This document shows, in pieces, positions 25,809-34,998 of a DNA stretch of 64,000 nucleotides. The notes beneath the pieces were generated by a model. The model made no database searches and was not told the origin of the DNA. It saw only the letters and a program-made list of their open reading frames with translations. Each line of letters starts with the position of its first letter. Within the stretch, counting starts at the first letter, position 1. The position numbers were made by a program, and so were the translations under genes. Source of the stretch: Comamonadaceae bacterium (GTDB lineage Bacteria; Pseudomonadota; Gammaproteobacteria; Burkholderiales; Burkholderiaceae_C); the NCBI GenBank assembly GCA_947372865.1, contig CANBVJ010000003.1, positions 1-64,000 of the forward strand. Direction: 5' to 3'.

Positions 25809-26743
25809 ATCTGACACACCCTTTTTCGCTGGACGTCTGGAGCCGCAAGCAGCTCGCGGCGGTGGAGACGGCTTTGTCTACCTGGGTTACGGCAGACCCC
25901 GTGCCTGCGCTTGGCTGGGGCGCGCCCCAGGGCTTGGTGCAAGCCATGCGCTACGCCGTGCTTGACGGCGGCAAGCGCTTGCGCCCGCTGCTCGCACTTG
26001 CCGCTTTTGAGGCCGTTGCGGCGCCCGACACCCCAAACCACCCGAGCGCCGCCTTGCGCGCCGCCTGCGCGGTCGAGCTGATCCACGCCTATTCTTTGGT
26101 GCACGACGACATGCCCTGCATGGACAACGACGTGCTGCGCCGTGGCAAACCCACGGTGCACGTGCAGTTTGGCGAGGCTGGCGCTTTGCTGGCCGGTGAC
26201 GCGCTCCAGGCTTTAGCCTTTGAGCTGCTCACCCCGGACGACGGCAGCGTGCCGCTAGCGGTGCAAGGGCGCTTGTGCGCTTTGCTGGCGCGCGCGGCCG
26301 GCAGCACCGGCATGGCCGGGGGCCAGGCGATTGACCTGGCCAGCGTGGGCCAAGCGCTCAACGAGCAGGCGCTGCGCCACATGCACCAACTCAAGACTGG
26401 CGCACTCTTGCAAGCCAGCGTGATGCTGGGCGCTGCCTGCGGCCAGGCCAGCGACCAGGCACGGCGCGCGCTTTCAGGCTATGGTCAGGCTCTGGGCTTG
26501 GCCTTTCAGGTCGTGGACGATGTGCTCGACGTCACGGCCGATTCCGCCACCCTGGGCAAGACCGCAGGCAAAGACGCCGACAACGACAAGCCCACCTACG
26601 TTTCCTTGATGGGTCTGGAAAACAGCCAGCGCTACGCCCAAGACCTGCTGGCCCAGGCCCATGCCGCACTGGGCGCCAGCGGCTTGTCCAACACGGCAGC
26701 TCTGGCGGGCCTGGCCGACATGGTGGTGCATCGCAGCCACTGA
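25805..26743 (+). CDS. ispA: Farnesyl diphosphate synthase / polyprenyl synthetase
   Basis: A 312-residue trans-isoprenyl diphosphate synthase that condenses dimethylallyl or geranyl diphosphate with isopentenyl diphosphate. The first Asp-rich motif is [10 protein letters not shown], the second is DDVLDVTAD, and GGKRLRPLL and MAGGQAIDL are also present. It supplies farnesyl diphosphate for ubiquinone and undecaprenyl carriers. The start is a GTG at 25805 that overlaps the xseB stop, so translation is coupled; no other start preserves the N-terminal helix. The dxs gene follows within 80 bases. Confidence 0.94.
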   Translation: MNLTHPFSLDVWSRKQLAAVETALSTWVTADPVPALGWGAPQGLVQAMRYAVLDGGKRLRPLLALAAFEAVAAPDTPNHPSAALRAACAVELIHAYSLVHDDMPCMDNDVLRRGKPTVHVQFGEAGALLAGDALQALAFELLTPDDGSVPLAVQGRLCALLARAAGSTGMAGGQAIDLASVGQALNEQALRHMHQLKTGALLQASVMLGAACGQASDQARRALSGYGQALGLAFQVVDDVLDVTADSATLGKTAGKDADNDKPTYVSLMGLENSQRYAQDLLAQAHAALGASGLSNTAALAGLADMVVHRSH

Positions 26744-26820
26744 GTCCCTGAATGTGAATACCTAATTACACTGACATCGTGACGTTTACATTGACAACAT
26801 CCGCTCAGACAGACCCCCCC

Positions 26821-28689
26821 ATGCCCCATTCCACGCAAGCCCGTGCATCTTTGCTGCCCGGTATCCACAGTCCGCAGGACCTGCGGCGCCTGCCGCGCGC
26901 CGACCTGCGCGCCGTGGCCGACGAGGTGCGCGCCTATGTGCTGGAGAGCGTGTCCAAAACCGGCGGCCATCTCAGCTCCAACCTGGGCACCGTCGAGCTC
27001 ACCGTCGCCTTGCACTATGTTTTCAATACCCCCACAGACCGCTTGGTATGGGACGTGGGCCACCAGACCTATCCGCACAAAATCCTGACGGGGCGGCGCG
27101 AACGCATGTCCACCTTGCGCCAGTTGGGCGGCTTGAGCGGCTTTCCGCAGCGCACCGAGAGCGAGTTCGACACCTTTGGTACCGCGCATTCCAGCACCTC
27201 CATTTCTGCCGCCCTGGGCATGGCCATGGCGGCCAAGATCAAGGGGGACGACCGCTATTCGGTGGCCATCATTGGCGACGGCGCGCTCACCGCCGGCATG
27301 GCGTTTGAGGCGCTCAACAACGCCGGCGTGGAAGACTGCCGTCTGCTGGTCATCCTGAACGACAACGAAATGAGCATCAGCCCGCCCGTGGGCGCGCTCA
27401 ACCGCTACTTGGCCCAGCTCATGAGCGGTCAGTTTTACGCCAAGGCCAAAAGCATGGGCAAAAGCGTGCTCAAAGGCGCGCCCACCTTGTTTGAGCTGGC
27501 CAAGCGCATTGAGGAACACGCCAAGGGCATGGTGGTGCCAGCCACCTTGTTTGAGCAGTTTGGCTTTAACTACATCGGCCCGATTGACGGCCACGACCTC
27601 GACTCGCTGATCCCGACCCTGGAGAACATTCGCCACCTGCGCGGCCCGCAGTTTCTGCACGTAGTGACCAAAAAAGGCCAGGGCTACGAACACGCCGAAG
27701 CCGATCCGGTGGCCTACCACGGCCCGGGCAAGTTTGATCCGGCCGTGGGTCTGCAAAAACCGGCGGTCGCGCCCAAAACCACCTTTACCCAGGTGTTTGG
27801 CCAGTGGCTGTGCGATATGGCGGCCCATGACGAGCGCATGGTCGGCATTACCCCGGCCATGCGCGAAGGCTCTGGGCTGGTGGAATTTGAGGCGCGCTTT
27901 CCCACTCGCTACTTTGACGTGGGCATTGCCGAGCAGCACGCGGTGACCTTTGCCGCAGGACTGGCTACCGAGGGCCTCAAACCCGTGGTGGCGATTTATT
28001 CCACCTTTTTGCAGCGCGCCTACGACCAACTGATCCACGACGTGGCCATCCAGAATCTGCCGGTGGTGTTTGCGCTGGACCGCGCTGGTTTGGTGGGCGC
28101 TGATGGTGCCACCCACGCCGGGGCCTATGACATCGCGTTTTTGCGCTGCATTCCCAACATGGCCATTGCCTGCCCGGCCGACGAAAACGAGTGCCGCCAG
28201 TTGCTCAGCACCGCCTACGCCCAAAACCAGCCGGTGGCCGTGCGCTACCCGCGCGGCAGCGGCGCGGGCGTGGCCACCAGCGCCAGCTTGGACGGTTTGC
28301 CTTTTGGCAAGGGCGAGATTCGCCGCCAGGGCACGGGCATCGCCATTTTGGCCTTTGGAACCTTGCTGCAGCCCGCGCTGGCGGCCGCCCAGGCGCTGAA
28401 CGCCACGGTGGTCAATATGCGCTGGGCCAAGCCGCTGGATGCCCAATTGCTGCTCGAAGTGGCCAAAACCCATGCCGCCCTGGTGACCGTGGAAGACGGC
28501 GCCCTGATGGGCGGCGCAGGCAGCGCGGTGCTCGAAGCCTTGCAGGCCGCGCAGCAAACCGTGCCGGTGTTGCAACTCGGTTTGCCTGACGTGTTCATTG
28601 AACACGGCGACCCGGTCAAGCTGATGGCCATGCAAGGGCTGGACGCAGTGGGAATAGAGGCGTCGATTCGCGCCCGCTTCCTGCCCTGA
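26821..28689 (+). CDS. dxs: 1-deoxy-D-xylulose-5-phosphate synthase
   Basis: A 622-residue thiamine-diphosphate enzyme that condenses pyruvate and glyceraldehyde 3-phosphate, the first step of the MEP isoprenoid pathway. Visible are [21 protein letters not shown], the ThDP/Mg motif [18 protein letters not shown] with LNDNEMSIS, and in the second half [17 protein letters not shown] and [15 protein letters not shown]. Length equals the family norm from the ATG at 26821; a GTG at 26779 would add 14 residues and neither start has a good ribosome-binding site. It is the last gene of the xseB-ispA-dxs unit. Confidence 0.95.
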   Translation: MPHSTQARASLLPGIHSPQDLRRLPRADLRAVADEVRAYVLESVSKTGGHLSSNLGTVELTVALHYVFNTPTDRLVWDVGHQTYPHKILTGRRERMSTLRQLGGLSGFPQRTESEFDTFGTAHSSTSISAALGMAMAAKIKGDDRYSVAIIGDGALTAGMAFEALNNAGVEDCRLLVILNDNEMSISPPVGALNRYLAQLMSGQFYAKAKSMGKSVLKGAPTLFELAKRIEEHAKGMVVPATLFEQFGFNYIGPIDGHDLDSLIPTLENIRHLRGPQFLHVVTKKGQGYEHAEADPVAYHGPGKFDPAVGLQKPAVAPKTTFTQVFGQWLCDMAAHDERMVGITPAMREGSGLVEFEARFPTRYFDVGIAEQHAVTFAAGLATEGLKPVVAIYSTFLQRAYDQLIHDVAIQNLPVVFALDRAGLVGADGATHAGAYDIAFLRCIPNMAIACPADENECRQLLSTAYAQNQPVAVRYPRGSGAGVATSASLDGLPFGKGEIRRQGTGIAILAFGTLLQPALAAAQALNATVVNMRWAKPLDAQLLLEVAKTHAALVTVEDGALMGGAGSAVLEALQAAQQTVPVLQLGLPDVFIEHGDPVKLMAMQGLDAVGIEASIRARFLP

Positions 28690-28709
28690 TACCGGGCGAA
28701 GCCCGAGGG

Positions 28710-28742
28710 AAAACCCCCGCGCGGGTGGGCCTTGGGGGTTTC
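28710..28742 (+). terminator. Probable rho-independent terminator after dxs
   Basis: AAAACCCCC and GGGGGTTT can pair around a GC-rich loop, followed by a short T-rich end. It begins about 20 bases after the dxs stop. The T-run is short, so efficiency is uncertain. Confidence 0.5.
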
Positions 28743-28748
28743 TACAAT
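28743..28748 (+). promoter_or_regulatory. Candidate -10 element for the TRAP binding-protein gene
   Basis: TACAAT preceded by C, about 80 bases upstream of the dctP-type start and directly after the dxs terminator. No -35 hexamer stands out. A 10-bp palindrome GCTTGCAAGC follows at about 28753. Confidence 0.3.
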
Positions 28749-28827
28749 CAAGCTTGCAAGCAAGCCACGGCGCAGCGCCCAAACGCTGCACTTTGGCGAA
28801 TCGTCTTACCTTTACCGGAGTATTCCT

Positions 28828-29907
28828 ATGGATCGTCGTTCAATCATCAAAAAAGCAGGACTTGCTGGCGTTCTGGCCGCTGGCATGGCGCCCGCCGTGC
28901 ACGCGCAGTCCACCTTGCGTTGGCGCGTGGCGTCGAGCTTTCCCAAGTCGCTCGACACCTTGTTTGGAACCTGCGAAGTTTTCGCCAAAAAAGTGAGCGA
29001 AATGAGCGGTGGCAAGTTTGTCATCAGCACCCATGCCGCAGGTGAACTGATGCCTGCGTTTGGTGTGTTGGACGGCGTGTCCAACGGCACGGTGGAAATG
29101 GCGCACACCGCTCCGTATTACTTTTTCGGAAAAGATCCCACGTACGCGCTGGACTGTGCTGTGCCCTTTGGACTCAACAGCCGCCAAATGACGGCCTGGA
29201 TGTACGAAGGCAATGGCCTGAAGCTCACACGTGAGTTTTACGCCAAAGTCGGCATCGTCAACTTTCCCATGGGAAACACCGGCGTGCAAATGGGCGGCTG
29301 GTTCCGCAAGGAAATCCACTCCGTGGCGGACCTCAAGGGCCTGAAGTTCCGCTGCGGCGGTTTTGCCGGACGCATGCTGGAACGCCTGGGCGTGGTGCCG
29401 TCCAACATTCCTGGCGGCGAGATTTACCAGGCGCTGGAAAAAGGCACGATCGACGCCGCCGAGTGGGTCGGTCCTTATGATGACCTGAAACTGGGCTTCA
29501 GCAAGGTCGCGCCCCATTACTACTACCCCGGATTTTGGGAAGCGGGCCCTCAGTTGTCGCTCTATGTCAACCAAAAGGCTTATGACAGTTTGCCCAGCGA
29601 ATACAAGGCCATCGTGGAATCGGCCTCTGCCTACGCGCACATTGACATGCAGGCCAAATACGACGCGCGCAATATGCCTGCGCTCAAAACCCTGATTGGC
29701 CAGGGCGTGAAATTGCATGCCTTCCCCAAGGAAATCCTGACCGCGTCCTTCAAAGCGGCCATGGATGTGTACGCCGAGTTGAACGACACCAACCCCGCCT
29801 GGAAAAAAATCTACACCGACTACGCAGCCTTCCGCAAGGAAAGCAATCTGTGGTTCGGTCTGGCCGAAGCGTCTATGGACGACTTCATGCAGGCGCAGAA
29901 GTTCTAA
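28828..29907 (+). CDS. TRAP transporter solute-binding protein (TakP/DctP family)
   Basis: A 359-residue periplasmic binding protein of a tripartite ATP-independent periplasmic transporter. The signal MDRRSIIKKAGLAGVLAAG has a twin arginine, so Tat export is likely. The ligand-binding core resembles TakP, the 2-oxo-acid binding protein, with FRCGGFAGRMLERLGV, the block GTIDAAEWVGPYDDLKLGF and the following HYYYPGFWE. A 2-oxo acid or related carboxylate is thus the best guess for ligand. CCGGAG lies 7 bases before the ATG. The membrane subunits are not downstream but on the opposite strand just past a shared terminator. Confidence 0.9.
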   Translation: MDRRSIIKKAGLAGVLAAGMAPAVHAQSTLRWRVASSFPKSLDTLFGTCEVFAKKVSEMSGGKFVISTHAAGELMPAFGVLDGVSNGTVEMAHTAPYYFFGKDPTYALDCAVPFGLNSRQMTAWMYEGNGLKLTREFYAKVGIVNFPMGNTGVQMGGWFRKEIHSVADLKGLKFRCGGFAGRMLERLGVVPSNIPGGEIYQALEKGTIDAAEWVGPYDDLKLGFSKVAPHYYYPGFWEAGPQLSLYVNQKAYDSLPSEYKAIVESASAYAHIDMQAKYDARNMPALKTLIGQGVKLHAFPKEILTASFKAAMDVYAELNDTNPAWKKIYTDYAAFRKESNLWFGLAEASMDDFMQAQKF

Positions 29908-29924
29908 GCCCGTTCGATTGACGT

Positions 29925-29954
29925 AAAAAAACCCCGCCAAGGCGGGGTTTTTTT
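29925..29954. terminator. Bidirectional rho-independent terminator
   Basis: Seven A, stem CCCCGCC / GGCGGGG with a two-base AA loop, then seven T. It serves the plus-strand binding-protein gene ending at 29907 and the minus-strand dctM ending at 29997. Confidence 0.93.
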
Positions 29955-29996
29955 ATGGGCTCCTTTGGTACTGCGAAGCGCCAAAGGGCAGGGCGC

Positions 29997-31733
29997 TCAA
30001 GGCTTTTTGGCCTGGTCGTCCTTCATGGATTCCATCAGACGTTTCATCGGATCTTCCTTTTCGTCCGCACTTTCCGGCTTGGCCGCGTCGGTGGCGTCTT
30101 TGTCGTCCGACTTTTGCTGCGAATCGGTTTGCATTTGCTGGAATACCTGTTCGGCGTCCACCGTGGGCTCATTGCCCAAGCCGCTGGACACCAGCGACGG
30201 AAAAGCGATGATCATCCCCACCATCAGCACCTGAATCACGACGAAGGGCACAGCGCCCCAGTAAATCTGCTCGATGGTGATTTTCTTGATCGGCTTTTTC
30301 GTGACCTTGTCGATGTAATCCTCGTGCGGCGCCACGCTGCGCAGGTAGAACAAGGCAAATCCAAACGGCGGGTGCATGAAGGAGGTTTGCATATTGACGG
30401 CCAGCAACACGCCAAACCAGACCAAGTCGATGCCCAGCTTTTCAGCCACCGGCCCGATGAGCGGGATGATGATGAAGGCCAGCTCAAAGAAGTCCAAAAA
30501 GAAGGCCAGCACAAACACCAAAATGTTCACGACGATCAAAAAGCCCAACTGCCCGCCGGGCAGGCCGGTCAACAGGTGCTCCACCCATTTGGGGCCGTCC
30601 ACGCCCTGGAACGCCAGGCTGAACACCGTGGCGCCCAGCAGGATAAAGAGCACAAAGCACGACAGCTTCATGGTCGAATCCATGGCCTGGCGGATCAGCT
30701 TGAGGTCAATGCGCCCGCGCATCAGCGCCATGGCCAGGGCGCCCACAGCCCCCATGGCGCCGCCCTCTGTGGGGGTGGCAATTCCCAAAAAGATGGTGCC
30801 CAGCACCAGAAAAATCAGGGCCAGGGGCGGAATCATCACAAACGTCACCCGCTCGGCCATATTCGACAGCAGGCCCAGGCCGGTGATCCGGTTGATGACC
30901 GCCAACACAAAGGCCATGCCCACGCCCACGCACAGCGAGGTCACGATCAGTTCGTCCAGCGGCGTACCCTCGGGCCGCCACTTGGCAAAAGTGATGGCGC
31001 ACAGGGTGGCGCCTACCACCACCAGCCCCAGGGAACGCAGGCCGGAACTGCCGTCTGGCTCGCGGATCGTGCGCGCTTCGGGCGGCAGGGCCGGCACCCA
31101 GTGCGGGCGCACAAAGCTGAGCACCAGGATGTAGCCCACGTACAAGGCCGTCAGGACAAAGCCGGGAATAAACGCGCCCTTGTACAGGTCGCCCACGCTT
31201 TTGCCCAACTGGTCGGCCAGCACGATCAACACCAGCGAGGGCGGAATAATCTGCGCCAGCGTGCCCGAGGCCGCAATGACGCCGCCGGCCACACGCCGGT
31301 CGTAGCCATAGCGCAGCATGATGGGCAGCGAAATCAACCCCATCGAAATCACCGACGCCGCCACCACCCCGGTGGTAGCGGCCAGCATGGCGCCCACAAA
31401 AATGACCGCATAGGCCAGCCCGCCGCGAATCGGGCCAAACAATTGGCCAATGGTGTCGAGCAAGTCTTCGGCCATGCCGGAGCGCTCCAGAATCAGCCCC
31501 ATGAACGTAAAAAACGGAATAGCCAGCAGCGTGTCGTTTTGCATGATGCCGAACATGCGCAGCGGCAAGCTTTGCAAAAAGGCCGGCTGGATCATGCCCA
31601 GTTCAATGGCTACCACGCCAAAAAACAAACCGCATGCCGCCAGCGAAAACGCCACGGCGTAGCCAAACAACAAAAACAGGATGAGCGCCGCAAACATGAT
31701 AGGCGCCATATTGGCGGTCAGGAACTCGGTCAT
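29997..31733 (-). CDS. dctM: TRAP transporter large permease subunit (DctM)
   Basis: A 578-residue polytopic membrane protein of the DctM family, the sodium-coupled transport subunit of a TRAP system. Family motifs include LAIPFFTFMGLILERSGMA, GAMLAATTGVVAASV and LGIATPTEGGAMGAVGA. Typical DctM proteins are about 425-440 residues; this one has an extended central loop and a charged C-terminal tail of about 70 residues rich in Asp, Glu, Lys and Gln (after about residue 508) that is probably cytoplasmic. It overlaps the dctQ stop in an ATGA junction. Together with dctQ it should serve the TakP-like binding protein encoded on the other strand. Confidence 0.92.
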   Translation of the reverse strand: MTEFLTANMAPIMFAALILFLLFGYAVAFSLAACGLFFGVVAIELGMIQPAFLQSLPLRMFGIMQNDTLLAIPFFTFMGLILERSGMAEDLLDTIGQLFGPIRGGLAYAVIFVGAMLAATTGVVAASVISMGLISLPIMLRYGYDRRVAGGVIAASGTLAQIIPPSLVLIVLADQLGKSVGDLYKGAFIPGFVLTALYVGYILVLSFVRPHWVPALPPEARTIREPDGSSGLRSLGLVVVGATLCAITFAKWRPEGTPLDELIVTSLCVGVGMAFVLAVINRITGLGLLSNMAERVTFVMIPPLALIFLVLGTIFLGIATPTEGGAMGAVGALAMALMRGRIDLKLIRQAMDSTMKLSCFVLFILLGATVFSLAFQGVDGPKWVEHLLTGLPGGQLGFLIVVNILVFVLAFFLDFFELAFIIIPLIGPVAEKLGIDLVWFGVLLAVNMQTSFMHPPFGFALFYLRSVAPHEDYIDKVTKKPIKKITIEQIYWGAVPFVVIQVLMVGMIIAFPSLVSSGLGNEPTVDAEQVFQQMQTDSQQKSDDKDATDAAKPESADEKEDPMKRLMESMKDDQAKKP

Positions 31734-32347
31734 TTCTGTGCTCCGATGTGGGCGGCTTCACGGGCGGCTACTTCTTTCTCCAGCAAAAACTCGGCGAACT
31801 CCTGCTCGGGCGTCTTGGCGCCCTGTTTCTTGCTGGGGTCGGGTATGCGCCCCTGTAAAAACGCGATCCGTTTGATGAGCTCGGACACCGCCTGCAGCGC
31901 CAGCAGCAGCATGCCGATGGGCAGGAGCGCAAATACCGGCCAGCGGATCAGGCCCCCGGCGTTGGACGATACCTCTTGCGTGGCGTAGGCGTTGAGCACC
32001 AAGGGCATGGACAGCTTGATGATCATGTAGGCAAAAGGCAGCAAAAACACGCAAATGCCGACGATATCGATCCAAATCTGGGTGCGCTTGGAGAAGCGCC
32101 CGGACACCACGTCAATTTTGACGTGCTCCTGGCGCAGCAAGGTGTAGCCCGAAGCCAGCAGGAACACAGCCGCAAACAGGTACCACTGGATTTCTAGAAA
32201 GGCGTTGGAACTCATATTGAAGGCCTTGCGCATGAGCGCGTTGCCCGTGCTGATCAGCACCGCAAACAGCACCAGCCAGGCCACCCAACGGCCGACCCAT
32301 TCGCTTAAGCGGTCAATCTGCTTGGAAAGGGAAAGTAAAAAGTTCAT
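31730..32347 (-). CDS. dctQ: TRAP transporter small permease subunit (DctQ)
   Basis: A 205-residue protein with four hydrophobic helices (about residues 20-38, 52-70, 93-113 and 132-155), matching the DctQ subunit. Motifs typical of the subunit are SSNAFLEIQWYLFAAVFLLASGY and LLRQEHVKIDV. A charged tail of about 45 residues follows helix four. The ATG at 32347 is chosen because GGATG lies upstream and because the 18-residue longer reading is hydrophilic and non-family. It is the first gene of the dctQM pair. Confidence 0.9.
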   Translation of the reverse strand: MNFLLSLSKQIDRLSEWVGRWVAWLVLFAVLISTGNALMRKAFNMSSNAFLEIQWYLFAAVFLLASGYTLLRQEHVKIDVVSGRFSKRTQIWIDIVGICVFLLPFAYMIIKLSMPLVLNAYATQEVSSNAGGLIRWPVFALLPIGMLLLALQAVSELIKRIAFLQGRIPDPSKKQGAKTPEQEFAEFLLEKEVAAREAAHIGAQK

Positions 32348-32467
32348 CGTGCATCCAATCGTCGGCTGTTTATTGGTTTTATTGTGTTTTTCACTGCGCA
32401 AGGGTAACCGCTAAATTGGCGGAGGCATGTTTGAGGCCGAGCCAGCGCGCCTAGGGGAAACACGTAG

Positions 32468-33751
32468 TCAGTGCAGCCAGTGGTATTGCGCCAGGTACAC
32501 CATCGCCCCGGCGAAGTAGCCAGCCAGCGCCAGCGCGCTGACTTTGCGCAGGTACCAAAGAAAATCAATGCGCTCCAGCCCCATCGCAGCTACGCCAGCG
32601 GCTGATCCGATGATCAGAATCGAGCCACCCGTGCCGGCGCAATAGGCCATGAATTCCCACAAAAAGTGGTCGACGGGGTACTTGGCCAGGTCGTACATGC
32701 CCATCGACGCGGCCACCAGCGGCACGTTGTCCACCACCGCGCTGGCAAGTCCGATCACCATCACGATCAGGTCCAGGCGGCCCACGGTCACGTCCAGCCA
32801 GTGCGCCAGCGCGCCCAGAATGTGGCTGTGCTCCAGCACTGCCACCGCCAGCAAGATGCCAATAAAGAAGACGATAGAGCCCATGTCAATGCGCGCCAGG
32901 GCGCTGACCAGCGTCAGGTGCTGCTTTTGCGCATCGTCCTTGCGGTGGTGCATCAGATCCGCCACCGCCCACAGCAGGCCCAGACCCAGCAAAATGCCCA
33001 AAAACGGCGGCAAGTGCGTCACGGACTTGAACACCGGCACCAGCACCAGCACGCCCAAACCCAGCACCAGCACCACCGTTCGCTCCAGCGGGGTGGTGGG
33101 CAGCGTGGTTTTCTCGGTGCTGCGCTGTGGCGCTACCACCGACCGATCGCCCAAGAGCCAGCCGGTCAGGGCCAGCGGCACCAGCAAGTTCACCATGGAC
33201 GCCAAGAACACGCCCTGAATAATGGCCAAGGTGGTGACCTGCCCGCCAATCCACAGCATGGTGGTGGTGACGTCGCCAATCGGCGTCCAGGCGCCCCCGG
33301 CATTGGCGGCGATCACGATCACGCCGGCAAACGACAGGCGGTCTTCGCGCTCGGCCAAGAGGCGCTTCATCAGCGAGACCATCACGATGGTGGTGGTCAG
33401 GTTGTCCAAAATGGCGCTCAAAAAGAAGGTGGCAAAGCCCACCATCCACATCAGCGTGGACAGGCGCGTGGTTTTGATCAGGGCCGTGAGCACCTCAAAG
33501 CCGTCATGGGCGTCTATCACTTCGACAATGGCCATGGCGGCAATCAGAAAAAATACAATTTGCGCGGTACCCATGAGCGATTCACCTAGCTGGGTGTTGA
33601 CCAGCGCAGCGTCACCTTGGGCCAGGGCATAGACCGTCCAGAGCAGTCCCGCGCCCATCAGGGCGCTGGCCGATTTGTTGACTTTGAGGGGGTGCTCCAG
33701 CGCGATCGCCAGGTAGGCGAATACAAAGAGCAAAGACAAAAGCAGGGTCAT
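32468..33751 (-). CDS. nhaD: Sodium:proton antiporter NhaD
   Basis: A 427-residue ion-transporter-superfamily protein resembling NhaD-type Na+/H+ antiporters. About twelve membrane segments are visible, with the characteristic LDNLTTTIVMVSLM, NAGGAWTPIGDVTTTMLWI and, in the second half, SAVVDNVPLVAASMGM and GTGGSILIIGSAAGVAAMG. It exchanges internal sodium for external protons and helps pH and salt homeostasis; it could also recycle Na+ taken up with TRAP substrates, since dctQM follow on the same strand. The stop lies 120 bases before dctQ. A short tandem repeat sits just upstream of the start. Confidence 0.92.
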   Translation of the reverse strand: MTLLLSLLFVFAYLAIALEHPLKVNKSASALMGAGLLWTVYALAQGDAALVNTQLGESLMGTAQIVFFLIAAMAIVEVIDAHDGFEVLTALIKTTRLSTLMWMVGFATFFLSAILDNLTTTIVMVSLMKRLLAEREDRLSFAGVIVIAANAGGAWTPIGDVTTTMLWIGGQVTTLAIIQGVFLASMVNLLVPLALTGWLLGDRSVVAPQRSTEKTTLPTTPLERTVVLVLGLGVLVLVPVFKSVTHLPPFLGILLGLGLLWAVADLMHHRKDDAQKQHLTLVSALARIDMGSIVFFIGILLAVAVLEHSHILGALAHWLDVTVGRLDLIVMVIGLASAVVDNVPLVAASMGMYDLAKYPVDHFLWEFMAYCAGTGGSILIIGSAAGVAAMGLERIDFLWYLRKVSALALAGYFAGAMVYLAQYHWLH

Positions 33752-33808
33752 GGGGTCATCGTGGCAAAGACGTCAGGCAGGCGTTCTACCACGTTGAACC
33801 GGCGCTCA

Positions 33809-33856
33809 GTCACGGGCTAAGTCACGGGCTAAGTCAAGGGCTAAGTTTTGGGCTAT
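33809..33856. repeat. Four-copy 12-bp tandem repeat
   Basis: Consecutive 12-mers are GTCACGGGCTAA, GTCACGGGCTAA, GTCAAGGGCTAA and GTTTTGGGCTAT; the first two are identical and the others diverge by one and four bases. The last copy contains the stop codon of the response-regulator/cyclase gene. The array fills half of the 101-base gap upstream of nhaD on the same transcript. No function is evident. Confidence 0.9.
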
Positions 33857-34998
33857 GCCTCAGGTGCCAGGCGGCGCACCAAAAAGTGGGTCGTTACTTT
33901 GCCAATTCCCTTGCACAGGATGGCACCTGCTGGCTCCATGGCAAAGCGGCCTTTCAATGCCGCGTACGTGGCAGGAGCAAGCTGCGCCCGCCCGGGGTGC
34001 GAGGTCGATTCCATGCGGCTGGCGACGTTGACGGTATTGCCCCACAGGTCATAAGAAAACTTGGTGTACCCAATCACCCCCGCCACGACCGGCCCCGTGC
34101 CTATGCCAATACGCATCTCCAGCGCCTGGGCGTTGGACTGGTTGAAAGCGGCCAGATCGTCAAACATGCCCAGCGCCATGTCGGCGCAGAGTTCGGCGTG
34201 GTCAGCCCGCGGAATGGGCAAGCCACCGGCAACCATATAGGCGTCGCCAATGGTCTTGATCTTTTCCAGGCCCAGAGCGTCGGCGCGCTTGTCAAAGCGG
34301 GTAAACAGGTCGTTGAGCAGCCGAACCAGTTCGGTAGCCGAAATCTGGGACGACATTTCGGTAAACCCAATCAGGTCGCTGAACAGGATGGACACCTCGG
34401 GGTATGCGCCCGAAATGTGCTGCTCACCCCGTTTGAGGCGTTCGGCAATAGCCCGCGGCAAGATGTTGAGCATCAGCTTTTCGGTTTTGAGTTGCTCCAA
34501 TTCCAGACGCTGGGTTTTTTGGTCCAAAGCCACCAGGCGTTCGCGCTCCAGGTCACGCAGGCGTTTTTTCTCGAAACACGAAAAGATACGGGCCTTGAGC
34601 AGCACCGGGTTAAAGGGCTTGGGCAGGTAGTCTTCGGCGCCAATTTCGATGCATTGGTAGGCCCGTTCCAAGGCGCTAGCGCCCGAGATCACAATCACCG
34701 CAAGGGCCTGCAGGCGGTTGTCTGCGCGCAGCATTTCCAGCACACCCAGGCCGTCGAGTTCGGGCATTTCCATGTCCAGCAGCAGCAAATCAAAAGGCTG
34801 GTGCTTTAGCATCTCCAGCGCCTTGAGGCCGTCCTTAGCCTGGGCGATTTGCACAATCCCCAGCGCCTGGAGTTGATGCACCAAAATCAAGCGCAAGGTG
34901 CGGCTGTCGTCGGCCACCAGCACGCGGAAGTCCGAAAAATCCACGCCACGCGCCACGCTGGCCGGTGGACCCAAGGCAAGACCCAAGCGTTCATGCAT
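33853..34998 (-). CDS. Response regulator receiver fused to class III adenylate cyclase
   Basis: A 381-residue two-domain output protein. Residues 24-140 are a CheY-like receiver with the acidic pocket Asp30-Asp31, phosphoacceptor Asp75 (LLLLDMEMPELDG), Ser106 and Lys128. A charged coiled-coil (about 143-178) joins it to a class III nucleotide cyclase. Metal-binding Asp208 (LFSDLIGF) and Asp252 (TIGDAYM), adenine-selecting Lys246 and Asp317 (SYDLWGNT), and transition-state Asn324 and Arg328 are all present, so it should make cAMP rather than cGMP. The ATG at 34998 overlaps the cheR stop by eight bases; an ATG at 35022 would add eight residues. It is the last gene of the chemosensory operon and its only evident output. 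Confidence 0.93.
   Translation of the reverse strand: MHERLGLALGPPASVARGVDFSDFRVLVADDSRTLRLILVHQLQALGIVQIAQAKDGLKALEMLKHQPFDLLLLDMEMPELDGLGVLEMLRADNRLQALAVIVISGASALERAYQCIEIGAEDYLPKPFNPVLLKARIFSCFEKKRLRDLERERLVALDQKTQRLELEQLKTEKLMLNILPRAIAERLKRGEQHISGAYPEVSILFSDLIGFTEMSSQISATELVRLLNDLFTRFDKRADALGLEKIKTIGDAYMVAGGLPIPRADHAELCADMALGMFDDLAAFNQSNAQALEMRIGIGTGPVVAGVIGYTKFSYDLWGNTVNVASRMESTSHPGRAQLAPATYAALKGRFAMEPAGAILCKGIGKVTTHFLVRRLAPEA

Noticed and set aside
26632-28791. 719-residue open frame on the minus strand
   Set aside because: It lies wholly opposite ispA/dxs, which carry full enzyme motifs; the antisense frame has no domain and reflects GC-rich codon structure.
29955-31988. 677-residue plus-strand open frame
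   Set aside because: It is antisense to dctM, with His/Gln/Arg-rich composition typical of antisense membrane-protein genes.
33809-33856. Short direct repeats considered as a CRISPR remnant
   Set aside because: The units are 12 bp, directly adjacent with no spacers, and no cas gene is present.
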